Source: Levilactobacillus brevis
GTDB lineage: Bacteria; Bacillota; Bacilli; Lactobacillales; Lactobacillaceae
NCBI GenBank assembly: GCA_003666485.1
Contig: CP032931.1
Location: 992,001 to 1,056,000 of the forward strand
DNA: 64,000 nt
Reading direction: 5' to 3'
Positions 8,858 through 16,852 of the stretch are shown piece after piece. The stretch's first letter is position 1. Every line of letters starts with the position of its first letter. The notes under the pieces were generated by a model. It was not told the origin of the DNA. It made no database searches and worked only from the letters and a program-made list of their open reading frames with translations. Both the position numbers and the translations under genes were made by a program.

Positions 8858-10430
8858 GTTTTATAACTTCAGCCAAAGTGTCATTAATTTATTCTGGCGG
8901 ATCTTATTTTTCCTGACGTTGTTTTTCGCATTGACCTCACCGAACATTATTTTCGGCGACAACGCCACGTTTGGGACCAGTACCACGCTACTGACGACGG
9001 GGCTGATAATCGCGATTGTGGCCATCCTGGTGATGAACTACGCCTATCCACGAATTCATGCGTGGCTGGTCAAGGTGTTGGTGACGGAGCAATTGCGAAC
9101 AGGTCGCTGGCTACTGTTGATGGTTTTAGTAGGTCAAATTTTCTTTGTCTACTTCGTTCACCCCAATAGTGGGTTTGACTCGGGGATGCTATTGCATACG
9201 GCAACGGACCCCACCAGTGTGCTGGATCCTGATGTGACGTCATACTTTAGCCTCAACGTAAATAACCTGCCAATCATGTTGTTCATGCACTGGCTATCAA
9301 CGACTTTTAACCAAACCACTTGGGAATTCTTTGATTACGTCACGTTGTTTTTCGTTGACCTGTCAGCGATTTTTAATCTTTTGAGCGTCAAACTCGTTCA
9401 AGAGAAGGCGTTAGGCACAGCCATGTACATCCAAGCGGCGTGGTTAGCGGTCTTTCCCAGCATCATCATGCCTTATACCGATGCGTGGGGGCTACCGTTA
9501 GTGTCGTTTTATTTATTGTGTTACTTTGCGATGCGCAAGTCTACGCTGCCATCTCTGGTTCGGGCGGCCGCTGCCAATGGGTTTGGCATCAGTGTCATGT
9601 TAACTTACTTCATGAAGCCTTCTTCCATCATCCCGGTAATTGCGATTGCCATTATTGAAATTTTGGTGATGATGAAAAATCACAAACGGCAAACGATGGA
9701 GGGCCTCTTCATTGCCTTCGCGATGCTCTTATTCATTGGGCGTAGCGGTTATGAGACTTATCGATATGTGAATCATAAAGTGGAGACGCAGACGTACATT
9801 CAGGTCGATAAATCCCGGGCGATTCCAGCAATCCACTTTGCGGCCATGGGTGTTTACGGCCAAGGTGGCTACAGTTGGTGGCAAGCGGTCGAGATGACCT
9901 TCCTGCCGACTAAAAAACAGAAAACGGACTACTCTGTCATGATGCTGAAGAAGCGCTTGAAACAATTGGGGCCGGTCGGGTATCTTAAATTTTTGGTCAT
10001 GAAGCAGCGAAATAACACGGCCGATGGAACCTTTGGCTGGCTAAAAGAAGGACACTTCTTTCTAGAGAACCAAAAACCCAACAATAAGGGCATTACCAAT
10101 AAACTGAAAAATTTCATCTACCTGTATGGGCGCCATATCGCTGATTTTCGGTTTGTCGCACAAATGTGGTGGATTAGCTTATTGGTAATTATTGCGCTGG
10201 GGTTTGGCCCAGAACGACGTGTCATTCAGATCCTCCGTCTAGCCATGGTCGGTGGCTTCATGTTCCTTCTGCTCTTTGAAGGGGGCCGGAGCCGCTACAT
10301 CATCCAGTATTTGCCGTGTCTACTGTTGTTAGCGGAACGGGTGGTCATCAACGTCAAACGGCTGTCTGGCGTGTATGAGCGCAAGCTGGACGCTGCGATT
10401 GCGGCGGATGAAAGCGAACAGAGTCAATAA
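8850..10430 (+). CDS. Polytopic membrane protein of the XrtG locus (TIGR03766-like)
   Basis: A 526-residue protein with about a dozen hydrophobic segments, resembling the conserved integral membrane protein that ends XrtG loci. A dolichol-mannosyltransferase-like (GT-C) role fits the topology, with a large non-membrane stretch at about 300-440. ATG 8850 overlaps the end of the preceding gene, so translation is probably coupled. I place the function as glycan transfer or export in the XrtG pathway, by inference only. This gene is intact. Confidence 0.8.
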   Translation: MRRFYNFSQSVINLFWRILFFLTLFFALTSPNIIFGDNATFGTSTTLLTTGLIIAIVAILVMNYAYPRIHAWLVKVLVTEQLRTGRWLLLMVLVGQIFFVYFVHPNSGFDSGMLLHTATDPTSVLDPDVTSYFSLNVNNLPIMLFMHWLSTTFNQTTWEFFDYVTLFFVDLSAIFNLLSVKLVQEKALGTAMYIQAAWLAVFPSIIMPYTDAWGLPLVSFYLLCYFAMRKSTLPSLVRAAAANGFGISVMLTYFMKPSSIIPVIAIAIIEILVMMKNHKRQTMEGLFIAFAMLLFIGRSGYETYRYVNHKVETQTYIQVDKSRAIPAIHFAAMGVYGQGGYSWWQAVEMTFLPTKKQKTDYSVMMLKKRLKQLGPVGYLKFLVMKQRNNTADGTFGWLKEGHFFLENQKPNNKGITNKLKNFIYLYGRHIADFRFVAQMWWISLLVIIALGFGPERRVIQILRLAMVGGFMFLLLFEGGRSRYIIQYLPCLLLLAERVVINVKRLSGVYERKLDAAIAADESEQSQ

Positions 10431-10520
10431 CTAAAGGTTACAGGTTTGAAAGTAGCTAAATTCATTGTGACATCAGGGGTTATGGCGATAAATTAGTCTT
10501 CGAACGCAAGGTGGTCTTGT

Positions 10521-10819
10521 GCTGGCCGCCTACCGTCCACCAAATATGGGTCGGAACGCTGTGGGCGGACGGGTCGAGCCAAGAATCGGTCTCGACGCCT
10601 CGCCTTTGAGCCGAAGGTCGCGTCTCAAAGACGCCAGTTTCCTAAGCGGCATGAATCGCGCCGCTAAGGAAACTCCCACGGCTGAGCCCATATTTGGCGG
10701 ACTCTCGGCTACAGACGTACTTGCCAACAATAATCGATTTAATCCCTGGCTGACGCAGGCTCCTGGTTTCACCGATTTGGGTGGACAGAACACTGTCGTT
10801 CCGGAATTAACGTGTTAAG
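10521..10819 (+). repeat. R1-A, structured intergenic repeat, full copy
   Basis: Core 10521-10712 runs from GCTGGCCGCC to CTCGGCTAC. The 16-nt closing arms 10535-10550 and 10687-10702 pair with one mismatch. Inside are an inner helix GCTGTGGG/CCCACGGC and three hairpins (GTCGAG/CTCGAC, CTTTGAG/CTCAAAG, and a long one with arms CTAAGCGGC-like and GCCGCTAAGG). A 3' tail to 10819 is shared with R1-B. It follows the last XrtG-locus gene by 90 bp and fills much of the gene-free stretch 10431-11333. Confidence 0.85.
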
Positions 10820-10853
10820 CTGACCTGCAACCTTTTGTCAATACGAATCAAGT

Positions 10854-10882
10854 GAGTCTGGGACCAGTTCTCAGGCTTTTTT
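10854..10882 (+). terminator. Rho-independent terminator downstream of R1-A
   Basis: AGTCTGGGA pairs with TCTCAGGCT-type sequence through 9 bp including G-U pairs, followed by six T. Confidence 0.6.
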
Positions 10883-11192
10883 GTCGCCGAAATCTAAAGA
10901 AATCCGTAAGCTCGGGTCAAACCTAACAGATCAAGGGTGCCTCGCCAAAGACTCTGCTATACTCAGGCCATTGATTACGCCAGCAAGTCAGTTTTCATCG
11001 GTATTTTGACGAAAATTGCGGTTGGGTGAGCAAACCAATGCGTGTTGGTTCAGAAATTTGCTATACTATGAGCGGAAATGTGTTTCATTCAGGAAAGCTT
11101 GTCAGGACAACTACCAGAAAGGATGTGCCTGTCGAAGACAAATGAATTCGAACCGCAATTTTTCCAAATTGGTGCTCATGAAAATCAATTAA

Positions 11193-11222
11193 TTTTATAA
11201 TTGGGACGAACCAATTATAAAA
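11193..11222. promoter_or_regulatory. Perfect 12-bp palindrome just upstream of the xfp promoter
   Basis: TTTTATAATTGG and CCAATTATAAAA are exact inverted repeats separated by GACGAA, ending 4 bp before the -35 box of xfp. An operator is likely; an AT-rich terminator for upstream transcription is the alternative. Confidence 0.6.
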
Positions 11223-11226
11223 AAGG

Positions 11227-11254
11227 TTGACTTTTCGGAAAACTTTAGTATGAT
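11227..11254 (+). promoter_or_regulatory. Promoter of xfp
   Basis: TTGACT at 11227-11232, a 16-nt spacer and TATGAT at 11249-11254. The leader of about 75 nt ends in GAAGGAG before the start. Confidence 0.7.
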
Positions 11255-11333
11255 TAAAGAATACAAATTAGCTACGGCTGATTGACGTTAATTGTTGCAA
11301 AGCAAGTTACCTAACGAAGGAGTGTAAGAATTC

Positions 11334-13793
11334 ATGGCAGTAGATTACGATTCCAAGTCTTACTTGGAAAAAGTTGACGCTTGGTGGCGTGCCACGACGT
11401 ACCTTTCCGGTGGTATGATCTTCCTGAAGAGCAACCCATTGTTCTCAGTGACGAACACACCAATCCAAAAAGATGACGTTAAGGTGAAGCCTATCGGGCA
11501 CTGGGGTACTATCTCAGGACAAACGTTCCTGTACGCCCACGCCAACCGTTTGATCAACAAGTACGGCTTGAACATGTTCTATATCGGTGGTCCCGGTCAC
11601 GGTGGCCAAGTTATGGTAACGAACTCTTACTTGGATGGGACTTACACGGATGCATATCCAGAAATCACCCAAGACCTTGAAGGGATGTCCCGTTTGTACA
11701 AGCGTTTCTCCTTCCCTGGTGGTATCGGTTCCCATATGACTGCCCAAACGCCTGGTTCACTCCACGAAGGTGGGGAACTTGGTTACTCTCTTTCCCACGC
11801 AACTGGTGCTGTCTTAGACAACCCAGACCAAATCGCCTTCACTGTTGTTGGTGATGGGGAAGTTGAAACCGGCCCAGCCATGACTGCTTGGAACTCCATC
11901 AAGTTCTTGAACCCTAAGAACGACGGTGCCGTTTTACCAATCCTTGACTTAAACGGGTTTAAGATCTCTAACCCAACGTTATTCTCACGGATGAGCGATG
12001 ACAAGATTTCTAAGTTCTTCGAAGGCTTAGGCTGGTCACCACGCTTCCTTGAAAACGAAGATATCCATGATTACATGACTTACCACGAAAAGGCTGCTAA
12101 GTTATTTGATCAAGCAATTGCTGATATTCAACAAATCCAAAAAGATGCTCGCGAAAACGGCAAGTACGAAGATGGGACTATCCCAGCTTGGCCAGTTGTT
12201 ATCGCACGTTTGCCTAAAGGTTGGGGCGGTCCTCAAAAGAACCCTGCTGGCGAACCTATCGAAGGCTCCTTCCGTGCTCACCAAGTTCCGCTTGGCTTAG
12301 CACAAGGTAAGCTTGATGAATTACCAGAATTCGAAGCTTGGATGAACTCATACAAGCCAACCGAATTATTCAACACTGATGGTTCATTGAAGGCAGAAGT
12401 CGCTGATTTTGCCCCTAAGGGTGACAAGCGGATGGCTGCTAACCCAGTTGCTAACGGTGGCCGTGCTCGCGGTGCCAAGGCCGACATGCTCGACCTGCCT
12501 AACTGGAAAGACTTCGCTAACGACATCGACGCTTCTAACCGTGGGACCCAATTGCCAGATGGCAACAAGAACATGGACATGAACGTGCTGTCAACCTTCT
12601 TCGCTGGTGTTGCAACGAAGAACCCATCATCATTCCGGATCTTCGGACCTGATGAAACGATGTCTAACCGTCTTTGGGAAATGTTCAAGATCACCAACCG
12701 TCAATGGATGAGCAAGGTCAAGGAACCAAATGACCAATACGAAGCCCCTGAAGGCCGGATCTTGGATGCCCAATTATCAGAACACCAAGCTGAAGGCTGG
12801 CTTGAAGGTTACACCTTAACTGGTCGTACCGGTGTGTTCACGTCTTACGAATCATTCTTGCGGGTTGTCGACTCAATGACGACGCAACACTTCAAGTGGA
12901 TCCGTCAGGCCGCTGCTGAACCATGGCGTAATGATTACCCATCATTGAACCTGGTTTCAACTTCAACTGTGTTCCAACAAGACCACAACGGTTACACCCA
13001 CCAAGACCCAGGTATGCTGACGCACTTGGCTGAAAAGAAGTCTAACTTCATCCGCCAATACCTGCCAGCTGATGGGAACACGTTATTGGCTGTCTTTGAC
13101 CGGGCCTTCAAGGACCGTCAAAAGGTTAACCATATCGTTGCTTCCAAGCAACCTCGTCAACAATGGTTCTCCGTTGCTGAAGCCGAAGAACTGGCTAACA
13201 CTGGTTTGAAGACGATCGACTGGGCTTCTACTGTTGCTGAAGGTGAAGATGCTGATATCGTCTTTGCTTCTGCTGGTGTTGAACCAACCATCGAAACTCT
13301 GGCTGCACTTAGCCTGATCAACGATGCTTTCCCAGCCGTTAAGATGCGTTACGTCAACGTGGTTGAATTAGAACGTCTGCAAAAGAAGAACGGGCCTCTG
13401 AACGACGACCGTGCTTTGAGCGATGCTGAATTCAGTTCACTCTTCGGCGAATCCGGGACACCTGTTGTCTTTGGTTTCCACGGTTACGAAGACTTGATCG
13501 AATCCTTCTTCTACGAACGTCAACACTTAGGCTTACACGTTCACGGTTACCGTGAAGACGGTGATATCACGACTGCTTACGACATGCGTGTATACTCCGA
13601 ACTTGACCGGTTCCACCAAGCCAAGGATGCTGCGAACACCTTAGCCGCTAAGGGCGTTATTGACGAAGCTGCCGCAAAGGCCTTCGACAAGAAGATGGAT
13701 GACATCTTAGCTAAGCATTTCAAGGTTACCCGTGACGAAGGTCATGATATTGAAGAATTCACGAAGTGGGCATGGTCTCCACTGAAGAAGTAA
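11334..13793 (+). CDS. xfp: Xylulose-5-phosphate/fructose-6-phosphate phosphoketolase
   Basis: An 819-residue thiamine-diphosphate enzyme, full length for the family. It splits xylulose-5-phosphate (and fructose-6-phosphate) with phosphate into acetyl phosphate and an aldose phosphate, the defining step of heterofermentative sugar breakdown. Visible signatures: GPGHGGQ near 84, GGIGSHM, the ThDP/Mg motif GDGEVETGP near 172 and QDHNGYTHQDPG in the pyrimidine domain. Codon choice is strongly biased to a small set (AAC, GAC, CGT, GGT), unlike most neighbours, as expected for a very highly expressed central enzyme. It has its own promoter and terminator. Confidence 0.98.
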   Translation: MAVDYDSKSYLEKVDAWWRATTYLSGGMIFLKSNPLFSVTNTPIQKDDVKVKPIGHWGTISGQTFLYAHANRLINKYGLNMFYIGGPGHGGQVMVTNSYLDGTYTDAYPEITQDLEGMSRLYKRFSFPGGIGSHMTAQTPGSLHEGGELGYSLSHATGAVLDNPDQIAFTVVGDGEVETGPAMTAWNSIKFLNPKNDGAVLPILDLNGFKISNPTLFSRMSDDKISKFFEGLGWSPRFLENEDIHDYMTYHEKAAKLFDQAIADIQQIQKDARENGKYEDGTIPAWPVVIARLPKGWGGPQKNPAGEPIEGSFRAHQVPLGLAQGKLDELPEFEAWMNSYKPTELFNTDGSLKAEVADFAPKGDKRMAANPVANGGRARGAKADMLDLPNWKDFANDIDASNRGTQLPDGNKNMDMNVLSTFFAGVATKNPSSFRIFGPDETMSNRLWEMFKITNRQWMSKVKEPNDQYEAPEGRILDAQLSEHQAEGWLEGYTLTGRTGVFTSYESFLRVVDSMTTQHFKWIRQAAAEPWRNDYPSLNLVSTSTVFQQDHNGYTHQDPGMLTHLAEKKSNFIRQYLPADGNTLLAVFDRAFKDRQKVNHIVASKQPRQQWFSVAEAEELANTGLKTIDWASTVAEGEDADIVFASAGVEPTIETLAALSLINDAFPAVKMRYVNVVELERLQKKNGPLNDDRALSDAEFSSLFGESGTPVVFGFHGYEDLIESFFYERQHLGLHVHGYREDGDITTAYDMRVYSELDRFHQAKDAANTLAAKGVIDEAAAKAFDKKMDDILAKHFKVTRDEGHDIEEFTKWAWSPLKK

Positions 13794-13837
13794 TTCTTCG
13801 ATTCAACTAACTTAACATTTCGCGCGTCATGCGCAGA

Positions 13838-13873
13838 AAAGGATCAACTCATTTGTGGGTTGGTCCTTTTTTT
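13838..13873 (+). terminator. Terminator of xfp (copy 1 of a duplicated terminator)
   Basis: An 11-bp stem, AGGATCAACTC with GGGTTGGTCCT, loop ATTTGT, then seven T. The 29 bases 13843-13871 recur unchanged at 14489-14517. Confidence 0.85.
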
Positions 13874-13945
13874 GCTCAAATCGCTGGATAAGTTGTACTT
13901 TTTATTGTACAATTTAATAAAATTTGATACGTGGGAGGACTTTTT

Positions 13946-14212
13946 ATGGACGCGGTATCCTATTCAGTTTTTCGGAAAAATTTGAAGTATTATTTGCGCC
14001 AAGTAAATGATGATGCCACAACGTTGTTGATTACCAATCGAGATAGTGATGATGATACAGCCGTGTTAATGTCGAAACAAGATTATGATAGCATGGTTGA
14101 AACTCTACGAATTATGAGTAATCCAGATTTGATGGCAAAAATTCGCCGTGGGCAGAAGCAAATTGCGGCTGGGAAGGCAAAGCAGCATGAGCTGATGGAT
14201 CCAGATGATTAA
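13946..14212 (+). CDS. yefM: YefM/Phd-type antitoxin
   Basis: An 88-residue protein with the Phd/YefM pattern: N-terminal DNA-binding fold (SYSVFRKNLKYYLRQV), then VLMSKQDYDSMVETLRIM and an acidic, flexible C-terminus that would neutralise the toxin. ATG 13946 follows GGGAGG by 7 nt. The end overlaps the toxin gene by 8 bp. Antitoxins of this type usually repress their own promoter; a TTGTAC...GTACAA palindrome lies just upstream near 13893-13913. Composition is more AT-rich than the surroundings, in line with acquisition. Confidence 0.92.
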   Translation: MDAVSYSVFRKNLKYYLRQVNDDATTLLITNRDSDDDTAVLMSKQDYDSMVETLRIMSNPDLMAKIRRGQKQIAAGKAKQHELMDPDD

Positions 14213-14462
14213 AGCATGGACTGATGAAGCTTGGGACGATTATATGTACTGGCATCAGCAAAATGACAAGCAAATGATTAAACGAATTAATAAGTTAGTA
14301 AGAGATATTGAACGACATCCATTTGAGGGACTAGGAAAACCTGAGCCTTTAAAGCATGAATTGACCAATCTATGGTCTCGAAGAATTACGCAGGAACATC
14401 GTCTGGTTTATCAGGTTGTGAAGGATAATTTGTATATTATTTCGGCGCGGAATCATTATTGA
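14205..14462 (+). CDS. yoeB: YoeB-type mRNA interferase toxin
   Basis: An 85-residue RelE-superfamily ribonuclease that cuts mRNA at the ribosome. The expected catalytic set of YoeB is present: Glu in HPFEGLGKPEPLK, Arg in WSRRITQEHR, and the terminal His-Tyr (ARNHY). Length and ending match E. coli YoeB closely. It overlaps the antitoxin gene, so it is made from the same message. It seems complete and presumably active. Confidence 0.94.
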   Translation: MIKAWTDEAWDDYMYWHQQNDKQMIKRINKLVRDIERHPFEGLGKPEPLKHELTNLWSRRITQEHRLVYQVVKDNLYIISARNHY

Positions 14463-14485
14463 TGTCTTGTATGACTAATTTTAGA

Positions 14486-14517
14486 AGAATCAACTCATTT
14501 GTGGGTTGGTCCTTTTT
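14486..14517 (+). terminator. Terminator after yoeB (copy 2 of the duplicated terminator)
   Basis: The same 29 bases as in the xfp terminator (14489-14517) end in five T. The stem base is slightly altered (AGAAT instead of AGGAT), otherwise the hairpin is the same. Confidence 0.8.
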
Positions 14518-14643
14518 GTTTTGGCAGAATCTTTGAAACGGCGGTTTACTTTTACAGAGTAACGCTTCATAATGGTGGATATGGTCTTGGTTAATTCGGT
14601 GATGAACTAATTACATAGTGACATAGTGAGCGAGGTGAGAGGG

Positions 14644-15591
14644 ATGCAAAGCAATCAGCGAATCGCGGAGTTAATGGTGCGGTTGATGTCTGGCGAAACG
14701 TTAAAACAAAGCGATTTGGAAGCAAAATACGGTGTCAGTCGTCGTACCTGCCAGCGCGACTTTGCCTACATTCGCCGGGCCCTTTCAGAGTACGTCGCCG
14801 GTAATTTGCTGGAGGAACAGGGGACCTATCGCCTGGCCCGGCAAAGCGAAGAGACCGACTTCGAAATGGCGCTGACTACCAGCAACATCCTGATCGGCTC
14901 ACGGGCCTTGGATCAAGAAGAATTGAACGGAACGCTGGACTTCTTGAGCAGCAGTCTCTCACCGCAAATGCAAGAGGCTGTGCGCCAACAATTAACGCTG
15001 TCGCGAGGCAGTTATGTCCCGTTGGTACGCGCCAAGCCACTATTGAAACGTCTGAAGGACATGACGGCCAGCATTGCCCAAACGCAACGGTTAGTCTTCA
15101 CGTATTGCGGGAGTAGCGGCGACGACCAAGTGCCTCAAGTCCACCATGCCCAGCCGGTCGCCTTGTTCTTTGAAACATACTACTTCTACGTAGCGATGCT
15201 AAGCGAGGAACACGGCGGCTACTGGTTGTATCGGCTCGACCGTATCGTGGAAATCTTGGCCCAACTCCCCGGCGACAAGCTGGATTACGCCAAGCGCTTC
15301 TCGTTGCAGGAACACCGCAACTATACTTACCTACTGGATACGGGCAATCTCACGCAGATTCGCTTCTTGTACCGCAATTATCCGCAGACGGCGCTGGATC
15401 ATTTCCCTGGATCGCGAATCGTCAAGAAAAATGCGGATGGTAGCTGCGTCATCGAAGCCTACGTCAAGACGGACGGGGCCATGTTGTGGCTGCTGAGCCA
15501 GGGGGCCGGACTACGCGTCTTGTCGCCAGTCTCGCTGATACGGCGGGTCCGTAATGCCTTGGCCGCCGCATGGGATCAGTATGATGATTAA
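14644..15591 (+). CDS. HTH and WYL-domain transcriptional regulator
   Basis: A 315-residue regulator. Residues 1-60 form a DeoR-like winged helix (DLEAKYGVSRRTCQRDFAYI); the middle and C-terminal part is a WYL domain with GYWLYRLDRI, a ligand-sensing fold often controlling stress, DNA damage or defence genes. ATG 14644 is preferred over GTG 14626 because GAGGTGAGAGGG precedes it. It stands alone between terminators, so its target is not evident; no defence genes lie next to it. Confidence 0.85.
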   Translation: MQSNQRIAELMVRLMSGETLKQSDLEAKYGVSRRTCQRDFAYIRRALSEYVAGNLLEEQGTYRLARQSEETDFEMALTTSNILIGSRALDQEELNGTLDFLSSSLSPQMQEAVRQQLTLSRGSYVPLVRAKPLLKRLKDMTASIAQTQRLVFTYCGSSGDDQVPQVHHAQPVALFFETYYFYVAMLSEEHGGYWLYRLDRIVEILAQLPGDKLDYAKRFSLQEHRNYTYLLDTGNLTQIRFLYRNYPQTALDHFPGSRIVKKNADGSCVIEAYVKTDGAMLWLLSQGAGLRVLSPVSLIRRVRNALAAAWDQYDD

Positions 15592-15632
15592 GATAAAGGC
15601 GATAGGGTTTATTTAGATGAGCGATTAAATTT

Positions 15633-15668
15633 CAGGTTACGCCGAAACTGGCGGGCCTGTTTGTTTTG
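15633..15668 (+). terminator. Rho-independent terminator after the WYL regulator
   Basis: CAGG and GCC pair with GGC and CCTG across a short internal loop, followed by a T-rich run. Confidence 0.5.
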
Positions 15669-15720
15669 CCTTTTTTACCAGTTTATTTGGCAAGCGTCAA
15701 ATTGTGGCACCCCTATTTTG

Positions 15721-15726
15721 TATAAT
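15721..15726 (+). promoter_or_regulatory. -10 box for the secreted protein gene
   Basis: A perfect TATAAT 54 bp before the start codon. No convincing -35 box stands at the right distance. Confidence 0.4.
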
Positions 15727-15779
15727 CAAGTCAGTGCTTGGCGGTGTGGCCGAGCCAATTTTAGAGGAGGCAGATACAT

Positions 15780-16427
15780 ATGAAGATGGTTAAGTTGATC
15801 AGCACGCTGTTGGTGGCGACGGGGTGTGGATTATTTGCTAGCGGTGCCATGACAACGTCCACGACGGCGCAGGCAGCGGTGAAGACCCATAAGGTGACGA
15901 AGCTGCCCAAGGCTTTTCGGGGAACTTGGTATAACAAGGGACAGAGGTTTAAGGTGACGGCGAAAAAATTTGGTCCCTCGACCTATCGGAAGAAGCATGA
16001 CACCAACACGATTGCCAGTAGTGAACGCTACTTCATGCCTTACACGCTGAGCAAGCCCAAACAGACCATGTACCTGGTGACGAGCGTTGGTATCAACACG
16101 ATTCGGCGGACGAAGATTGGTGGGCGGGCTGTGTTGATTCGCTACGATGAGCAGGAACACACGAACGAACTGACTATTTACACCAAGACTAAACGGGCTA
16201 AACAACAAGAGGACGTTGTTGCCACCAATCCTTTCGGCATCAATATCACAACGCGTAAGGATGCGCTGAAGAATCAAAGGGGTTACCTCCAGATGAATCC
16301 GACCGTAAAGAAATACCTTGGTCAAGCGATGAAAAAGAAAATTGATAAAATCAATGCCAAACCATTTAAGGGGATTAAAATTACGTCCTACACGGCTTAT
16401 GGTTTCTTCAACAAGGTGGTTCACTGA
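15780..16427 (+). CDS. Small secreted protein of unknown function
   Basis: A 215-residue protein with a signal peptide (about 1-32, ending AQAA) and a basic mature part. The mature N-terminus reads VTKLPKAFRGTWY, close to TPKILRGKWV in the secreted protein at 48257, so both belong to a family of small exported lactobacillar proteins whose role I do not know. No lipobox, anchor or catalytic motif is visible. RBS GAGGAGG precedes ATG 15780. Confidence 0.75.
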   Translation: MKMVKLISTLLVATGCGLFASGAMTTSTTAQAAVKTHKVTKLPKAFRGTWYNKGQRFKVTAKKFGPSTYRKKHDTNTIASSERYFMPYTLSKPKQTMYLVTSVGINTIRRTKIGGRAVLIRYDEQEHTNELTIYTKTKRAKQQEDVVATNPFGINITTRKDALKNQRGYLQMNPTVKKYLGQAMKKKIDKINAKPFKGIKITSYTAYGFFNKVVH

Positions 16428-16453
16428 TAATTATTCTGAAGGGTGAAAGCAGA

Positions 16454-16631
16454 CTTAACACGTTAATTCCTGGAATGACAGTGTTCTGCCCGCTAACATT
16501 GTTGAAACCAGGAACCTGCGTCTTTGAGACGCGACCTTTGGCTCAAAGATGAAGCGTCGAAACCGTTCTTTGGCTCGACCCGTCCGCCCACAGCGACCCG
16601 ACCCATATTTGACGGATGGTAGGCGGCCAGC
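16454..16631 (-). repeat. R1-B, deleted copy of the structured repeat
   Basis: Read on the minus strand it matches R1-A from GCTGGCCGCC through the second hairpin, then jumps to the shared tail (AGAACACTGTC ... GTGTTAAG). The third hairpin and the 3' closing arm are missing. In R1-A the missing part lies between two GACGC copies, so a deletion between short direct repeats explains it. Confidence 0.8.
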
Positions 16632-16659
16632 ACGGACCATTTATCCATAGATGACTAAA

Positions 16660-16692
16660 ACGGGCCTGGGACAAAAGTCTCGGGCCCTTTGT
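16660..16692. terminator. Terminator-like hairpin between R1-B and R2
   Basis: GGGCCTGGGAC (16662-16672) pairs with GTCTCGGGCCC (16677-16687), loop AAAA, then TTTGT. The genes on either side converge, so it could act in both directions. Confidence 0.55.
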
Positions 16693-16710
16693 GTCTCCGA
16701 ATATCTGGTG

Positions 16711-16832
16711 TTGAAACCTGGGCCAAAAGGCAGCTGGTTCCGCTTAAAACTGATAAGCAAACAATCCAAGCCCGGGATTATTCGCTTACCAGCCTTAATG
16801 CTCGCCAGCTAACCGCCTTTTGGCCCACTCTC
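16711..16832. repeat. R2, structured intergenic repeat, copy 1
   Basis: About 120 bp nearly identical to 39233-39355. The outer arms GGGCCAAAAGGC and GCCTTTTGGCCC pair perfectly; inner arms CTGATAAGC and GCTTACCAG pair with one mismatch, and AATCC/GGATT forms an apical stem. No coding potential is apparent. Confidence 0.8.
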
Positions 16833-16852
16833 TGTTTTTAATTAGGTAAATC

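Noticed and set aside
10519-10818. Open frames of about 60-100 codons on both strands inside R1 elements (also at 16455-16640 and 25099-25305)
   Set aside because: They follow from the GC-rich paired structure, have no ribosome sites and are not conserved between copies.
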